From Hyphomicrobiales bacterium (lineage in GTDB: Bacteria > Pseudomonadota > Alphaproteobacteria > Rhizobiales > Rhizobiaceae), in assembly GCA_900470965.1 (NCBI GenBank), contig UCCS01000133.1, forward strand, positions 1-34,864: a stretch of 34,864 nucleotides of DNA, written 5' to 3'. The notes under the pieces were generated by a model. It saw nothing but the letters and a program-made list of their open reading frames with translations. It made no database searches and was not told where the DNA came from. Below, in pieces: positions 23,984 through 33,047 of this stretch. A program made the position numbers and the translations under genes. Position 1 is the first letter of the stretch; every line of letters begins with the position of its first letter.

Positions 23984-25600
23984 TCACTCGGCCGCGATCT
24001 TGCCGGCAAGCTGCCGGTTCTTCATCAGCTTGTAGATGACCGAATCCATCAGCGCCTGGAACGAGGCGTCGATGATGTTTTCGGACACGCCGACGGTCCA
24101 CCAGCGCACGCCGCTGGAATCGGTGGATTCGATCAGAACGCGGGTGATGGCCTCGGTGCCGCCATTGAGGATACGCACCTTGAAATCGGCGAGCACAAGA
24201 TCGTCGATCTCATGCTGATACTTGCCGAAATCCTTGCGCAGCGCGAGGTCGAGCGCATTGACCGGTCCTTCCGCTTCCGCAACCGACATCAGCGTCTGGC
24301 CGTCGATGGCGATCTTCACGACGGCTTCGGAGACGATCTTGATGCGGCCGTGGGAATCGAAGCGCCGTTCGATCATCACCCGGAAGCCGTCGATCGTGAA
24401 GAAATCCGGAATGGTGCCCATGGTACGGCGCGCCAGAAGCTCGAAGCTCGCATCGGCCCCCTCATAGGCATAGCCGGATGCCTCGCGCTCCTTGACGATG
24501 GAGATCAACAGATCGAGCTTCGGATCGTCCTTGGCCACATCGATGCCGCGCCGCCTCAGCGCATTGATGAAGTTTGCCTTGCCGCCCTGATCCGAGACCA
24601 TGACCTTGCGGAAATTACCGACACTTTCCGGCGGCACGTGCTCGTAAGTGCGCGGGTCCTTCAGCAGCGCCGAGGCGTGGATGCCGGCCTTGGTAGCGAA
24701 GGCAGAGGCGCCGACATAGGGCATCTGATGATCCGGCGAGCGGTTCAGCAGCTCGTCGAAGGCATGCGACAGGCGGGTGAGATTGGTCAGCCGCTCCGCA
24801 TCGATCGCCGTTTCGAAACGCGTGTTGTAGGCGCTCTTCAGCGCCAGCGTCGGGATCAGCGTCACCAGATTGGCATTGCCGCAGCGCTCGCCGACGCCGT
24901 TCAGTGTGCCCTGGATCTGGCGTACGCCCGCCTCGACGGCGGCGAGCGAATTGGCGACCGCCTGGCCGGTATCGTTATGCGCATGGATACCGAGACAGTG
25001 CCCCGGCACGCCGAAGGCAATCACGGCCTCCACGATGGCGCGCACTTCCGGCGGCTGCGTGCCGCCATTGGTGTCGCAGAGCACCACCCAGCGCGCGCCG
25101 TTCTCATGCGCCGTCCTTGCGCAGGCGAGCGCATATTCCGGATTGGCCTTGTAGCCGTCGAAGAAATGCTCGCAGTCGACCAGTGCCTCCTTGCCGGCGG
25201 CAACAGCGGCTTTCACGCTTTCGGCGATGCATTCGAGGTTTTCCTCATTGGTGCAGCCAAGCGCCACTTGCACGTGGTAATCCCAGCTCTTGGCGACGAA
25301 ACAGATGGCGTCGCTGCGCGCCTGCAGCAGGCCGGCAATACCCGGATCGTTGGAGGCGGAAACACCGGGGCGTTTCGTCATGCCGAAGGCGACGAAAGAG
25401 GCCTGGTTCGTGCGCTTCTCAGCGAAGAAGGCAGTATCGGTCGGGTTTGCGCCCGGATAACCGCCCTCGACATAGTCGAGCCCGAACTCGTCCAGCATGC
25501 TTGCAATCGCAATCTTGTCCTCGACGGAAAAGTCGATGCCGGGCGTCTGCTGTCCGTCCCGGAGCGTCGTATCGAAGAGGTAGATTCTTTCGCGTGTCAT
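23984..25600 (-). CDS. cimA: Citramalate synthase
   Basis: 538 residues. The catalytic HMGL-like barrel starts with FDTTLRDGQQTPG (Arg14, Asp15 metal region), has the metal ligands IHAHND (His206, His208), and shows the family signature GVGERCGNANL. The C-terminal third is the LeuA-type regulatory domain. The sequence follows the citramalate-synthase branch (pyruvate plus acetyl-CoA to citramalate, for isoleucine synthesis) rather than 2-isopropylmalate synthase. Assignment within this family is by remembered motifs. AGGAA lies 7 nt before the ATG. It lies 28 nt after pip, probably the end of the same transcript. Confidence 0.9.
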   Translation of the reverse strand: MTRERIYLFDTTLRDGQQTPGIDFSVEDKIAIASMLDEFGLDYVEGGYPGANPTDTAFFAEKRTNQASFVAFGMTKRPGVSASNDPGIAGLLQARSDAICFVAKSWDYHVQVALGCTNEENLECIAESVKAAVAAGKEALVDCEHFFDGYKANPEYALACARTAHENGARWVVLCDTNGGTQPPEVRAIVEAVIAFGVPGHCLGIHAHNDTGQAVANSLAAVEAGVRQIQGTLNGVGERCGNANLVTLIPTLALKSAYNTRFETAIDAERLTNLTRLSHAFDELLNRSPDHQMPYVGASAFATKAGIHASALLKDPRTYEHVPPESVGNFRKVMVSDQGGKANFINALRRRGIDVAKDDPKLDLLISIVKEREASGYAYEGADASFELLARRTMGTIPDFFTIDGFRVMIERRFDSHGRIKIVSEAVVKIAIDGQTLMSVAEAEGPVNALDLALRKDFGKYQHEIDDLVLADFKVRILNGGTEAITRVLIESTDSSGVRWWTVGVSENIIDASFQALMDSVIYKLMKNRQLAGKIAAE

Positions 25601-25628
25601 GGGTGTTTCCTGTCGCCGCTTGCGGCCT

Positions 25629-26588
25629 TTATTGTTTTCCTGCGAATCGGTCCGTCGCCCGGATCAGCTGGTCGAGAATACCGGGCTCCGAAAAGGCATG
25701 GCCCGCACCTTCGATCAGGTGGAATTCGGCCTTCGGCCATGCCTTGTGCAGCAGCCAGGCATACTTGGCCGGGCAGGGCATGTCGTAACGCCCGTGAACG
25801 ATGACGCCAGGGATATCCTTCAGCTTATAGGCATCGCGCAGCAATTGGCCTTCATCCATCCATCCGGCATGGACGAAAAAGTGGTTCTCGATGCGCGCAA
25901 AGGCATAGGCGAACTCGGCTTCCTCGAACTTGCCGCTGGTCGATTTCTCCGGCAGCAGCGTGATCGTCTCGCCTTCCCAGATGCTCCAGGCCTGCGCTGC
26001 CTTCAGCGCAATGGCCCGGTCCGGACCGGTAAGCCGACGGTTATAGGCGAGCATCATCTCATGGCGTTCTTCAGGCGGGATGGGTGCGACAAAGCGCTCC
26101 CACTTGTCAGGGAACATTTCGGAGACGCCGAACTGATAGTACCAGTCGAGTTCCGCCCGCGTCAGCGTATAGATGCCGCGCACGACGAGTTCGGAGACCC
26201 GTTCCGGATGTTTCTCGGCATAGGCAAGCGCCAGCGTCGAACCCCAGGAACCGCCGAAGACCTGCCATTTGTCGACGCCGGCCATCTCGCGCAGCCGCTC
26301 GATATCGGCAACGAGATGCCAGGTCGTGTTGGCTTCGAGGCTCGCATACGGGGTCGACTTACCGCAGCCGCGCTGGTCAAACAGGAGGACGTCATAAAGC
26401 TTCGGATCGAACACGCGGCGATGCGCGGGCGAAATGCCGCCGCCCGGACCGCCATGCAGGAAGACCGCCGGCTTGGCGCCCGGCATGCCGCAGCGCTCCC
26501 AATAGATCACGTGGCCATCGCCGACATCGAGATTGCCGGAAGCATAGGGTTCGATCTCAGGATAAAGCGTGCGCAGCACTTCGGTCAT
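25629..26588 (-). CDS. pip: Proline iminopeptidase
   Basis: 319 residues, alpha/beta hydrolase of family S33. HGGPGGG (45-51) forms the oxyanion region, GGSWGS carries nucleophile Ser114, and Asp269 (HGRYDMPCP) and His297 (GAGHAFSE) complete the triad. The DQRGCGKSTP segment is specific to proline iminopeptidases, which remove N-terminal proline from peptides in the cytoplasm. Its ATG overlaps the stop of the upstream GFA gene in ATGA, so translation is probably coupled. Confidence 0.94.
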   Translation of the reverse strand: MTEVLRTLYPEIEPYASGNLDVGDGHVIYWERCGMPGAKPAVFLHGGPGGGISPAHRRVFDPKLYDVLLFDQRGCGKSTPYASLEANTTWHLVADIERLREMAGVDKWQVFGGSWGSTLALAYAEKHPERVSELVVRGIYTLTRAELDWYYQFGVSEMFPDKWERFVAPIPPEERHEMMLAYNRRLTGPDRAIALKAAQAWSIWEGETITLLPEKSTSGKFEEAEFAYAFARIENHFFVHAGWMDEGQLLRDAYKLKDIPGVIVHGRYDMPCPAKYAWLLHKAWPKAEFHLIEGAGHAFSEPGILDQLIRATDRFAGKQ

Positions 26589-27061
26589 ATCTTCACGCCT
26601 TTCGCCGGCCAGACGGCGGTATCATGGTCGGGATGCTGGAAGGAGATGATCGCCTCCTGCCGGGAATAGAAATCAGGGTCCTTATGAACCGGCGCGTCGA
26701 AGATCGTCTCGACCCAGGGCAGGCGGGCATCATAATTGACCTGGATCTGTGGGGCGAGGTCGCTCCGGTCGTCGAAGGTGCCGATCGCAAGCTCCAACCC
26801 GCCTGGATGACGATATGTCATCGGCGTACCGCAATCCCGGCAGAAGCCGCGCTCGATATTGACCGAAGACTGGAAATAGGTGGGTTCGCCGCGTGTCCAC
26901 TCCATGCCTTCCTCCGGCGCCGTCACCAGCGCTGAAAAGAAGCCGCCGAACTGCTTCTGGCACATGCGGCAATGGCAGATGGACGGGCGTCCGAGCTTTC
27001 CTGTGATGCGGAAGCGCACGGCGCCGCATTGGCAGCCGCCTGTTCTTGTCGTCTCGGTCAT
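26585..27061 (-). CDS. GFA-family zinc protein, copy 1
   Basis: 158 residues. Seven zinc-site cysteines of the GFA/CENP-V fold: Cys10, Cys12 (GGCQCGAVRF), Cys29, Cys31, Cys34 (ICHCRMCQK), Cys74, Cys77 (GFCRDCGTP). Historically annotated as glutathione-dependent formaldehyde-activating enzyme; most family members have unproven activity. The C-terminus ISFQHPDHDTAVWP is shared with the two neighbouring copies. It overlaps both neighbours by 4 nt and is third of three tandem paralogues. Confidence 0.88.
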   Translation of the reverse strand: MTETTRTGGCQCGAVRFRITGKLGRPSICHCRMCQKQFGGFFSALVTAPEEGMEWTRGEPTYFQSSVNIERGFCRDCGTPMTYRHPGGLELAIGTFDDRSDLAPQIQVNYDARLPWVETIFDAPVHKDPDFYSRQEAIISFQHPDHDTAVWPAKGVKI

Positions 27062-27546
27062 GGATGAGCTCCGGGTGGCCAGTGGGATGTATCGTGGTCG
27101 GGATGCTGGTGATTGCTCGCCGCGATCCTGTCCTCGCGATCGGTTGTTTCCGGTTCCGGTTCGACAGGCAAGCCATCGAACGCATGAAACCAGACCATTT
27201 TGCTGTCGAGATTGGATTGCATGACGGGCTTTACAGCCTGCGGATCATCCAGCGAGCCGAGCGCGATGGTGATGGAGTCAGCATCGGGAATATCATAGAA
27301 AAGCGGCGTGCCGCAGTCGCCGCAAAAGCCGCGCCGCACGAGACCGGAGGAGTGGAACCATTTCGGCTCGCCGCGCGTCAACTCGAAATCGACCCGCATC
27401 ACCCCTGCAAGCGGCAGGAAATAATTGCCGGCGGCCTTCTGGCACATGCGGCAGTGGCAGATATGCGGATAGTTGAGTTCGCCGCTCGCCCTGTAACGAA
27501 CCGCGCCGCACTGGCATCCGCCGGTCAGTCCCATCTTTGCCGTCAA
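27058..27546 (-). CDS. GFA-family zinc protein, copy 2 (TTG start)
   Basis: 162 residues with the same seven cysteines (Cys11, Cys13, Cys30, Cys32, Cys35, Cys75, Cys78) and the shared tail NHQHPDHDTSHWP. The start is a TTG overlapping the previous gene's TGA in TTGA. It is chosen over the ATG at 27534 because GGAGG lies 7 nt before the TTG while the ATG has only a weak site. Substrate unknown; a formaldehyde-glutathione role cannot be assumed. Confidence 0.86.
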   Translation of the reverse strand: MTAKMGLTGGCQCGAVRYRASGELNYPHICHCRMCQKAAGNYFLPLAGVMRVDFELTRGEPKWFHSSGLVRRGFCGDCGTPLFYDIPDADSITIALGSLDDPQAVKPVMQSNLDSKMVWFHAFDGLPVEPEPETTDREDRIAASNHQHPDHDTSHWPPGAHP

Positions 27547-28019
27547 GCGTGATCCTCCGACGGCCAGACCGGCGTATCATGGTCTGGATGCTGGTAGGAG
27601 ACGATCTGGTGAAGGAAAGAGTCCGCCTCGAGATCGTCCTCGCTTGGTGCTCCCGGCAGTTCATGCAGGTGGTCGACGAAGCCGATCTTGGCCTCTACGC
27701 CCCATTGCATGCTCGGCGGAAAAGCCGAGGGATCGTCAAACGCGCCAGCCGCAACCGCCATACCGTCAGGCGCTTCATAAGTCAGCGGCGTGCCGCAATC
27801 ACCACAGAAACCGCGGTTGACGAAATTCGAGGACCGGAAGGTCTTCCGCCGCCCCCTGGTCCACTCGAATTCCATCTTCCGTACGGACACCAGCGGCGCA
27901 TAATAGGCGCCGAACGCCTTCTGGCACATGCGGCAATGACAGATGGAAGCGTGATGAGGGGTGCCGCGCGCCCGGAAACGGACGGCTCCGCATTGGCATC
28001 CGCCGGTATAGGTGTTCAT
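27543..28019 (-). CDS. GFA-family zinc protein, copy 3 (first in transcript)
   Basis: 158 residues with cysteines at 8, 10, 27, 29, 32, 72 and 75 in the same spacing, and the tail VSYQHPDHDTPVWP. It starts at ATG 28019, overlapping the cysS stop in ATGA, with GGAGG 7 nt upstream; an upstream GTG at 28034 is less likely. It directly follows cysS, and the other two copies follow it, all coupled. The three copies are plainly paralogous but diverged. Confidence 0.88.
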   Translation of the reverse strand: MNTYTGGCQCGAVRFRARGTPHHASICHCRMCQKAFGAYYAPLVSVRKMEFEWTRGRRKTFRSSNFVNRGFCGDCGTPLTYEAPDGMAVAAGAFDDPSAFPPSMQWGVEAKIGFVDHLHELPGAPSEDDLEADSFLHQIVSYQHPDHDTPVWPSEDHA

Positions 28020-29392
28020 TTCTTCACCTCCCACGTCGTCACCCGCTCGCCTGTTTCGGCATTCTTGCCATCCTTGAGCTGGATACCCTCGGCGGCGAGG
28101 GTGTCGCGGATCTTGTCGGCCTCCGCGAAATTCTTCGCCTTCAAGAGCTCCAGCCGCGCCTTGACCCGTGCATCGATTTCCGCGGCCACCGCCTCGTCGA
28201 TCTCGGTCTTCTTCGGCAGCACGCCGAGCAGGGTGGCACTGGCGGCGAAGACGGCAGGGTCTCCAGATTGGGCGAGCGCATGCAGCGCCTGCACTGCCGC
28301 GACCGTATTGAGGTCGTCGGCGAGCGCATTCAGCACGGTCTCATCCGGCTTGGCATCGCCGGGTTCGGCCGCCGGCCATTTGGCCAGCAGCCGCTCGGCT
28401 TCCTCCAGCCGCTTCACCGAGAAGTCGATCGGTTCGCGATAGTGCGTCATCAGCATCGCAAGACGCAGCACTTCGCCCGGCCACTGGCGGCCGGCGAATG
28501 TTTCCGTGTGCAGCAACTCGTAGATGGTGACGAAATTGCCTTCGGATTTCGACATCTTGCGGCCTTCGACCTGCAGGAAGCCGTTATGCATCCAGACATT
28601 CGCCATCACGTCCGTGCCATGGGCGCAACGCGACTGGGCGATCTCGTTTTCATGATGCGGGAAGATCAGGTCCAGACCGCCGCCATGGATATCGAAGACG
28701 TCGCCGAGATAGCGCCCGCTCATGGCCGAGCACTCGATATGCCAGCCCGGGCGGCCTCGACCCCACGGGCTTTCCCAGCCGGGCTCGTTCTCGTCGGACA
28801 GTTTCCAGAGCACGAAGTCGCCGGGGCTCTTCTTGTGAGCATCAACGGCGACGCGGGCGCCCGCCTGTTGTTCATCGAGATTACGCTTCGAAAGCTGGCC
28901 GTAGTCGGCCATCGATTTGGTGTCGAACAGTACTTCACCTGATGCCTGATAGGCATGGCCGCGCGCAATCAGCCGCTCGATGATCGCGATCATCTCAGCG
29001 ATATTGTCGGTGGCGCGCGGCTGCACCGTCGGCTCGAGCGAGCCGAGCGCCAGGGCATCGTCAAGAAACTGCCTCTCGGTCTTTTCCGTGACCGCCCGGA
29101 TCGCCGCATTCAGCGGCAGGCCCGGATAGTCGCGCAGCGCCCGCGCGTTGATCTTGTCGTCAACATCGGTGATGTTGCGGGCATAAGTGACGTGGCTTTC
29201 GCCATAGACATGCCGCAACAGGCGGAACAGCACGTCGAAGACGATGACCGGTCGCGCATTGCCGATATGGGCGTAATCATAGACCGTCGGGCCGCACACA
29301 TACATGCGGACGTTTTCGGCATCGATCGGCTTGAAGACCGATTTCTCCCGCGTCAGCGTATTGTACAGCTTCAGTTCCGGCGTGCCGCCCAT
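28016..29392 (-). CDS. cysS: Cysteinyl-tRNA synthetase
   Basis: 458 residues, full length. Class I signatures HIGN (42-45) and KMSKS (279-283) are present, and the zinc ligands that select cysteine are visible: Cys33 (YVCGPTVYD), Cys221 (HIECSAMS), His246 and Glu250 (PHHENE). It charges tRNA-Cys in the cytoplasm. AGGAG lies 6 nt before the ATG. It heads a string of overlapping genes (three GFA copies, pip) and probably cimA, so its promoter likely drives all of them. Confidence 0.97.
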   Translation of the reverse strand: MGGTPELKLYNTLTREKSVFKPIDAENVRMYVCGPTVYDYAHIGNARPVIVFDVLFRLLRHVYGESHVTYARNITDVDDKINARALRDYPGLPLNAAIRAVTEKTERQFLDDALALGSLEPTVQPRATDNIAEMIAIIERLIARGHAYQASGEVLFDTKSMADYGQLSKRNLDEQQAGARVAVDAHKKSPGDFVLWKLSDENEPGWESPWGRGRPGWHIECSAMSGRYLGDVFDIHGGGLDLIFPHHENEIAQSRCAHGTDVMANVWMHNGFLQVEGRKMSKSEGNFVTIYELLHTETFAGRQWPGEVLRLAMLMTHYREPIDFSVKRLEEAERLLAKWPAAEPGDAKPDETVLNALADDLNTVAAVQALHALAQSGDPAVFAASATLLGVLPKKTEIDEAVAAEIDARVKARLELLKAKNFAEADKIRDTLAAEGIQLKDGKNAETGERVTTWEVKK

Positions 29393-29746
29393 TTCACTCT
29401 CCTAAAATGCACATGCAGAAAAAATACCACCACCGGCAGGCCGGGGCGTTTCGCATCTTGGAAATTTGGGAGACGAAAACGGCCAGGCCAGCTTTGGGCT
29501 AGCGAATAATCTTCCGGCAAATAATGCAGGTAACCGTTTTCATGACGCGTTTTATGGCGTGGGATCGAGGTTTGGTCAAGAGGGCGAGCAACGATCCCGC
29601 GGGCAACCGGAGCTATCCATCTCGTGAATCGATGGCAGCGATGGACATCCAGTAAAGGAGGCGTGTTTGCTTTAAGATTTTCGGTCATTTTCAAGACGCA
29701 AATCTTGCATAGCCAATTGCGAAACCGGTGAAAATAGGGGGATTGG
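29393..29746. other. Intergenic region before the GH25 gene, no gene recognised
   Basis: 354 nt between divergently transcribed cysS and the lysozyme-like gene. Open frames here show no family similarity and no convincing ribosome-binding site. One AAGGAGG (near 29655) is followed by a GTG one base later, too close to be used normally. No repeat or terminator was recognised. Confidence 0.5.
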
Positions 29747-30496
29747 GTGAGGAGAGCGGCACGATGGACAATAGGAGCGACCGCAATTCTGACAATCGCG
29801 TCCGCCGCGTATTTCGCCTATGATTTCGGTATGCTTCGCTTCAACAATCCGTCTCTAAGCCGCTATCCGATCCAGGGTATCGATGTCAGCCACCATCAAG
29901 GCGATATCGATTGGAAGACTGTCGCGTCGCAGGCGAATGTCCGTTTTGCGATCATGAAGGCGACCGAAGGCGGAGATCACCGGGATTCCAAATTTGCCGA
30001 GAATTGGCAGCGTGCCGGGGATGCCGGACTGGTAAGGGGTGCGTATCATTTCTTCACCTTCTGTCGCCCGGGCAAGGATCAGGCGCAGAATGTCCTGGCG
30101 ACGGTGTCAAAGGAGCCGGGGACTCTACCCATTGCAGTCGATCTGGAGTTTGTCGGCAACTGCAACAAGATTCCAACGATCGAGGAAATGGCTGCCGAGG
30201 TGAACGCGTTCTCCGTCGAGTTGAAAGGCACCTTTCCCGAGAAGCCCATTTTTTACGTTACTCAGGAGTTCTTTGATCAATATCTGAAAGGCAATGAATC
30301 ACGGTTCCCCGACCATTACCTGTGGCTTCGAAGCGTCTTCAAGGAACCTAGGCAGGAAGAATGCAGTCACTGGTCAATCTGGCAATTCGCCGATAACGGC
30401 ACCTTGGACGGTATCCAGGGACCAGTCGATCTTAACGCGTTGTGCGCGTCGGAGACCGGTTTCGCTCATCTGTTCGCGATTGCTGCAGCGAATTGA
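29747..30496 (+). CDS. GH25 lysozyme-like protein, membrane anchored or secreted
   Basis: 249 residues. An N-terminal hydrophobic segment (about 8-25) acts as a signal or anchor. The GH25 muramidase fold follows: Asp46 in GIDVSHHQGDIDW, KATEGGDHRD, GAYHFF, catalytic Asp132 and Glu134 in AVDLEF, and WQFADNGTLDGI near the end. It would cleave the MurNAc-GlcNAc bond in peptidoglycan. No cell-wall-binding repeats are fused. Start is GTG at 29747 with AGGGGG about 6 nt upstream. It converges on the SDR gene (9 nt apart). No lysis or phage genes are adjacent. Confidence 0.9.
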   Translation: MRRAARWTIGATAILTIASAAYFAYDFGMLRFNNPSLSRYPIQGIDVSHHQGDIDWKTVASQANVRFAIMKATEGGDHRDSKFAENWQRAGDAGLVRGAYHFFTFCRPGKDQAQNVLATVSKEPGTLPIAVDLEFVGNCNKIPTIEEMAAEVNAFSVELKGTFPEKPIFYVTQEFFDQYLKGNESRFPDHYLWLRSVFKEPRQEECSHWSIWQFADNGTLDGIQGPVDLNALCASETGFAHLFAIAAAN

Positions 30497-30505
30497 AGCG
30501 TCCGG

Positions 30506-31246
30506 CTATTCCGGCGGCTGGTAATCCACCAGCTTGTTCTCGCGCACGATGAATAGCTTACCGGTCTCCGTCACGCCGGGGCCGAGCAGGGGAAGGATCG
30601 CTTTCGCCACCTCGGAAGGATGCGGCAGGCTCATCGGGTCTTCACCCGGAACCGCCTGCGCGCGCATGGCGGTGCGCGTGGCACCCGGATCGACGCTGGT
30701 GATGCGCAGCGGCGTCGATTGCGTCTCGCCAGCCCAGGTGCGCGCCAATGCTTCGACAGCGGCCTTGGAGGCGGAATAGGCGCTCCAGAAGGGCCGGCAT
30801 TTATGGGCGGCGCCCGAGGACATGATGACGGCGCGGCCGGCATCCGAGCGGGTCAACAGCGGATCGACCGAGCGGATGAGACGCCAGGTGGCATTCACGT
30901 TGATGTTCATGACCTTCTCGAAGACCTTCGCCTCGATATGGCCGATCGGCGAGATGACGCCGAGCACGCCGGCATTGGCGACGAGAATGTCGAGCTTGCC
31001 CCAGCGCTCGAAGATCGAGCCGCCGAGGCGGTCGATCGCTTCCATGTCGGCGAGATCGAAGGGAACCAGCGTCGCGGAACCGCCCACGGCCTTGATGGCA
31101 TCGTCGAGCTCTTCCAGGCCGCCAACGGTGCGGGCGCAGGCAATCACATGCGCACCGGCCTTGGCGAGTTCGAGTGCCGTGAAATAGCCGATGCCGCGCG
31201 ATGCGCCTGTGACCAGCGCGATCTTGCCTTCAAGATTGATGTTCAT
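30506..31246 (-). CDS. Short-chain dehydrogenase/reductase
   Basis: 246 residues from MNINLEGK. The NAD(P)-binding motif TGASRGIG (13-20), the NAG motif (LVANAGVLG), and the catalytic Ser plus YSASK are present, and PGATRT follows as expected. It is a classical SDR; the substrate is not readable. The frame stays open 14 codons further upstream, but the family normally begins near this Met. It lies 79 nt after purF on the same strand and may be co-transcribed. Confidence 0.92.
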   Translation of the reverse strand: MNINLEGKIALVTGASRGIGYFTALELAKAGAHVIACARTVGGLEELDDAIKAVGGSATLVPFDLADMEAIDRLGGSIFERWGKLDILVANAGVLGVISPIGHIEAKVFEKVMNINVNATWRLIRSVDPLLTRSDAGRAVIMSSGAAHKCRPFWSAYSASKAAVEALARTWAGETQSTPLRITSVDPGATRTAMRAQAVPGEDPMSLPHPSEVAKAILPLLGPGVTETGKLFIVRENKLVDYQPPE

Positions 31247-31325
31247 CTGCCCCGGTTCCCGATGCGCTTGAAAAGGTAAGGGGCGCAATAGGCGCCCCAG
31301 ATAGGAAAGTCAAAGCGGAAGCGGC

Positions 31326-32816
31326 TCAGCCGTTGCTGGCAAGCATGGAAATCTTGTTGCCCATGGACTCGCCGTTCTTGTCGAGCAGGCGGGTCGGATA
31401 GTCACCGGTGAAATAATGGTCGGTGAACTGCGGGCGAGCATTGTTGCGGTCTTCGCCGCCGACGGCGCGATAGAGGCCGTTGATCGACAGGAAGGCCAGC
31501 GAATCCGCGCCGATATATTTGGCCATGGCTTCGACATCGGCATACTGGTTTGCCAAGAGCTTGTCGGCGTCAGGCGTATCGATGCCGTAGAAATCCGGGA
31601 AGAAGATCATCGGGCTCGCAACGCGGATATGCACTTCCTTGGCGCCGGCTTCACGGATCATCTGCACGATCTTCAGCGAGGTCGTACCGCGCACGATGGA
31701 ATCGTCCACCAGTACCACGCGCTTGCCTTCGATCATCGCCCGGTTGGCGGAATGCTTCAGCTTCACGCCGAAAGCGCGGATCTGCTGCGTCGGCTCGATG
31801 AACGTGCGGCCGACATAGTGGTTACGGATGATGCCGTATTCGAAGGGAATGCCGCTTGCCTGCGCATAGCCGAGCGCTGCGGGCGTGCCGCCGTCGGGAA
31901 CAGGCACGATCACGTCGGCATCGACAGGTGATTCCTTGGCAAGGTTCATGCCCATGTTCTTGCGCGTCGTGTAGACGTTGCGACCGCCGACGACCGAATC
32001 CGGACGGGCGAAATAGACATATTCAAACAGGCAGAGGCGTTCCGGCTGCGGCTTGCTGGGCTTGCGCGCATCGATGCTGATCGAACCGTCGGGCTGGATT
32101 TCGCAGATGACGACTTCGCCATTCTCCACGTCGCGGATGAACTTGGCGCCGATGATGTCGAGAGCGCAGGTTTCCGAGCAGAAGATCGGCTTGCCATCGA
32201 GTTCGCCCATGACCAGCGGGCGGATGCCGGTGGGGTCGCGCGCGGCAATCAGCTTCGTGCGCGTCATGGCGAGCATCGAATAGCCGCCTTCCATCTGGCG
32301 GATGGCGTCGATGAAGCGATCAGTTGTGGAAGTGTGGCGGGAGCGGGCGATGAGATGGAGGACGACTTCGGTATCGGATGTCGACTGACAGATGGCGCCG
32401 GTTGCGATGATCTGGCGGCGCAGCGTCAGGCCGTTGGTGAAGTTGCCGTTATGGGCAATGGCGATGCCGCCTTCTTCCAGCTCGGCAAAGAGCGGCTGCA
32501 CGTTGCGCATCGCCACTTCGCCTGTTGTCGAATAGCGCGTATGACCGATCGACATGCTGCCGGGCAGGCGGGCGAGCGTCATCGGGTTGGTATAATGGTC
32601 GCCGACCAGGCCCATATGGCGTTCCTGATGGAAGCGCTTGCCGTCGAAGGAGACGATACCGGCTGCTTCCTGCCCGCGATGCTGAAGCGCATGCAGGCCG
32701 AGCGCCGTCAGCGCTGCCGCATCAGGATGTCCCAGAATTCCGAAAACGCCGCATTCCTCATGCAGCGTATCTCCGTCGAGCGGATCGTCAATCGGGAAGG
32801 AATGGGACTGGTTCAT
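31326..32816 (-). CDS. purF: Amidophosphoribosyltransferase
   Basis: 496 residues; first committed step of purine synthesis (PRPP plus glutamine to phosphoribosylamine). The Ntn-type glutaminase nucleophile is Cys22 (HEECGVFGILG), exposed after removal of a 21-residue propeptide. The PRPP loop VVLVDDSIVRGTTS lies in the C-terminal half. The region that holds Fe-S-ligating cysteines in the Bacillus-type enzyme reads TDHYFTGDYPT here, with no cysteine. The gene follows cvpA (231 nt gap) as in many proteobacteria. Confidence 0.96.
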   Translation of the reverse strand: MNQSHSFPIDDPLDGDTLHEECGVFGILGHPDAAALTALGLHALQHRGQEAAGIVSFDGKRFHQERHMGLVGDHYTNPMTLARLPGSMSIGHTRYSTTGEVAMRNVQPLFAELEEGGIAIAHNGNFTNGLTLRRQIIATGAICQSTSDTEVVLHLIARSRHTSTTDRFIDAIRQMEGGYSMLAMTRTKLIAARDPTGIRPLVMGELDGKPIFCSETCALDIIGAKFIRDVENGEVVICEIQPDGSISIDARKPSKPQPERLCLFEYVYFARPDSVVGGRNVYTTRKNMGMNLAKESPVDADVIVPVPDGGTPAALGYAQASGIPFEYGIIRNHYVGRTFIEPTQQIRAFGVKLKHSANRAMIEGKRVVLVDDSIVRGTTSLKIVQMIREAGAKEVHIRVASPMIFFPDFYGIDTPDADKLLANQYADVEAMAKYIGADSLAFLSINGLYRAVGGEDRNNARPQFTDHYFTGDYPTRLLDKNGESMGNKISMLASNG

Positions 32817-32952
32817 TTCTGCGGGCCTCTGCTCTCACAAGAATGGATCGGCTTTTCCAGTAGCATGATACCGGAAAAAATGCTGCTTTCCGATAAGTTC
32901 ATGCTGAATAACACCTGCCTCAAAGCCTGTTCACCGGCTCTGAAACGGCTGA

Positions 32953-32978
32953 GGCCCGGCAGAGCGAAATGCCCGGCC
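32953..32978 (-). terminator. Imperfect GC hairpin between cvpA and purF
   Basis: Arms 32953-32961 and 32970-32978 pair at 8 of 9 positions around an 8-nt loop. It lies in the 231-nt gap downstream of cvpA. There is no T run, so it could be a weak terminator, an attenuator or mRNA-stabilising structure. The rest of the gap holds nothing I recognise. Confidence 0.35.
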
Positions 32979-33047
32979 GGACCTTTGATCTTACGTCCCG
33001 CTCAAATGGCAATTGCCAGGCCGCGGGTCAAGCTAGTGAACACTGCG

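Noticed and set aside
26585..28019. Formaldehyde detoxification operon
   Set aside because: No glutathione-dependent dehydrogenase or S-formylglutathione hydrolase gene is adjacent; the family name alone does not support it.
29371..29694. 107-codon minus-strand frame over the cysS start
   Set aside because: Overlaps the start of cysS, no ribosome-binding site or domain.
29655..29730. Possible tiny GTG-started frame after AAGGAGG
   Set aside because: Only 22 codons, and the spacing of one base is too short for normal initiation.
29747..30496. Phage endolysin or lysis cassette suggested by the GH25 gene
   Set aside because: No holin, structural or integrase genes nearby, and neighbours are housekeeping.
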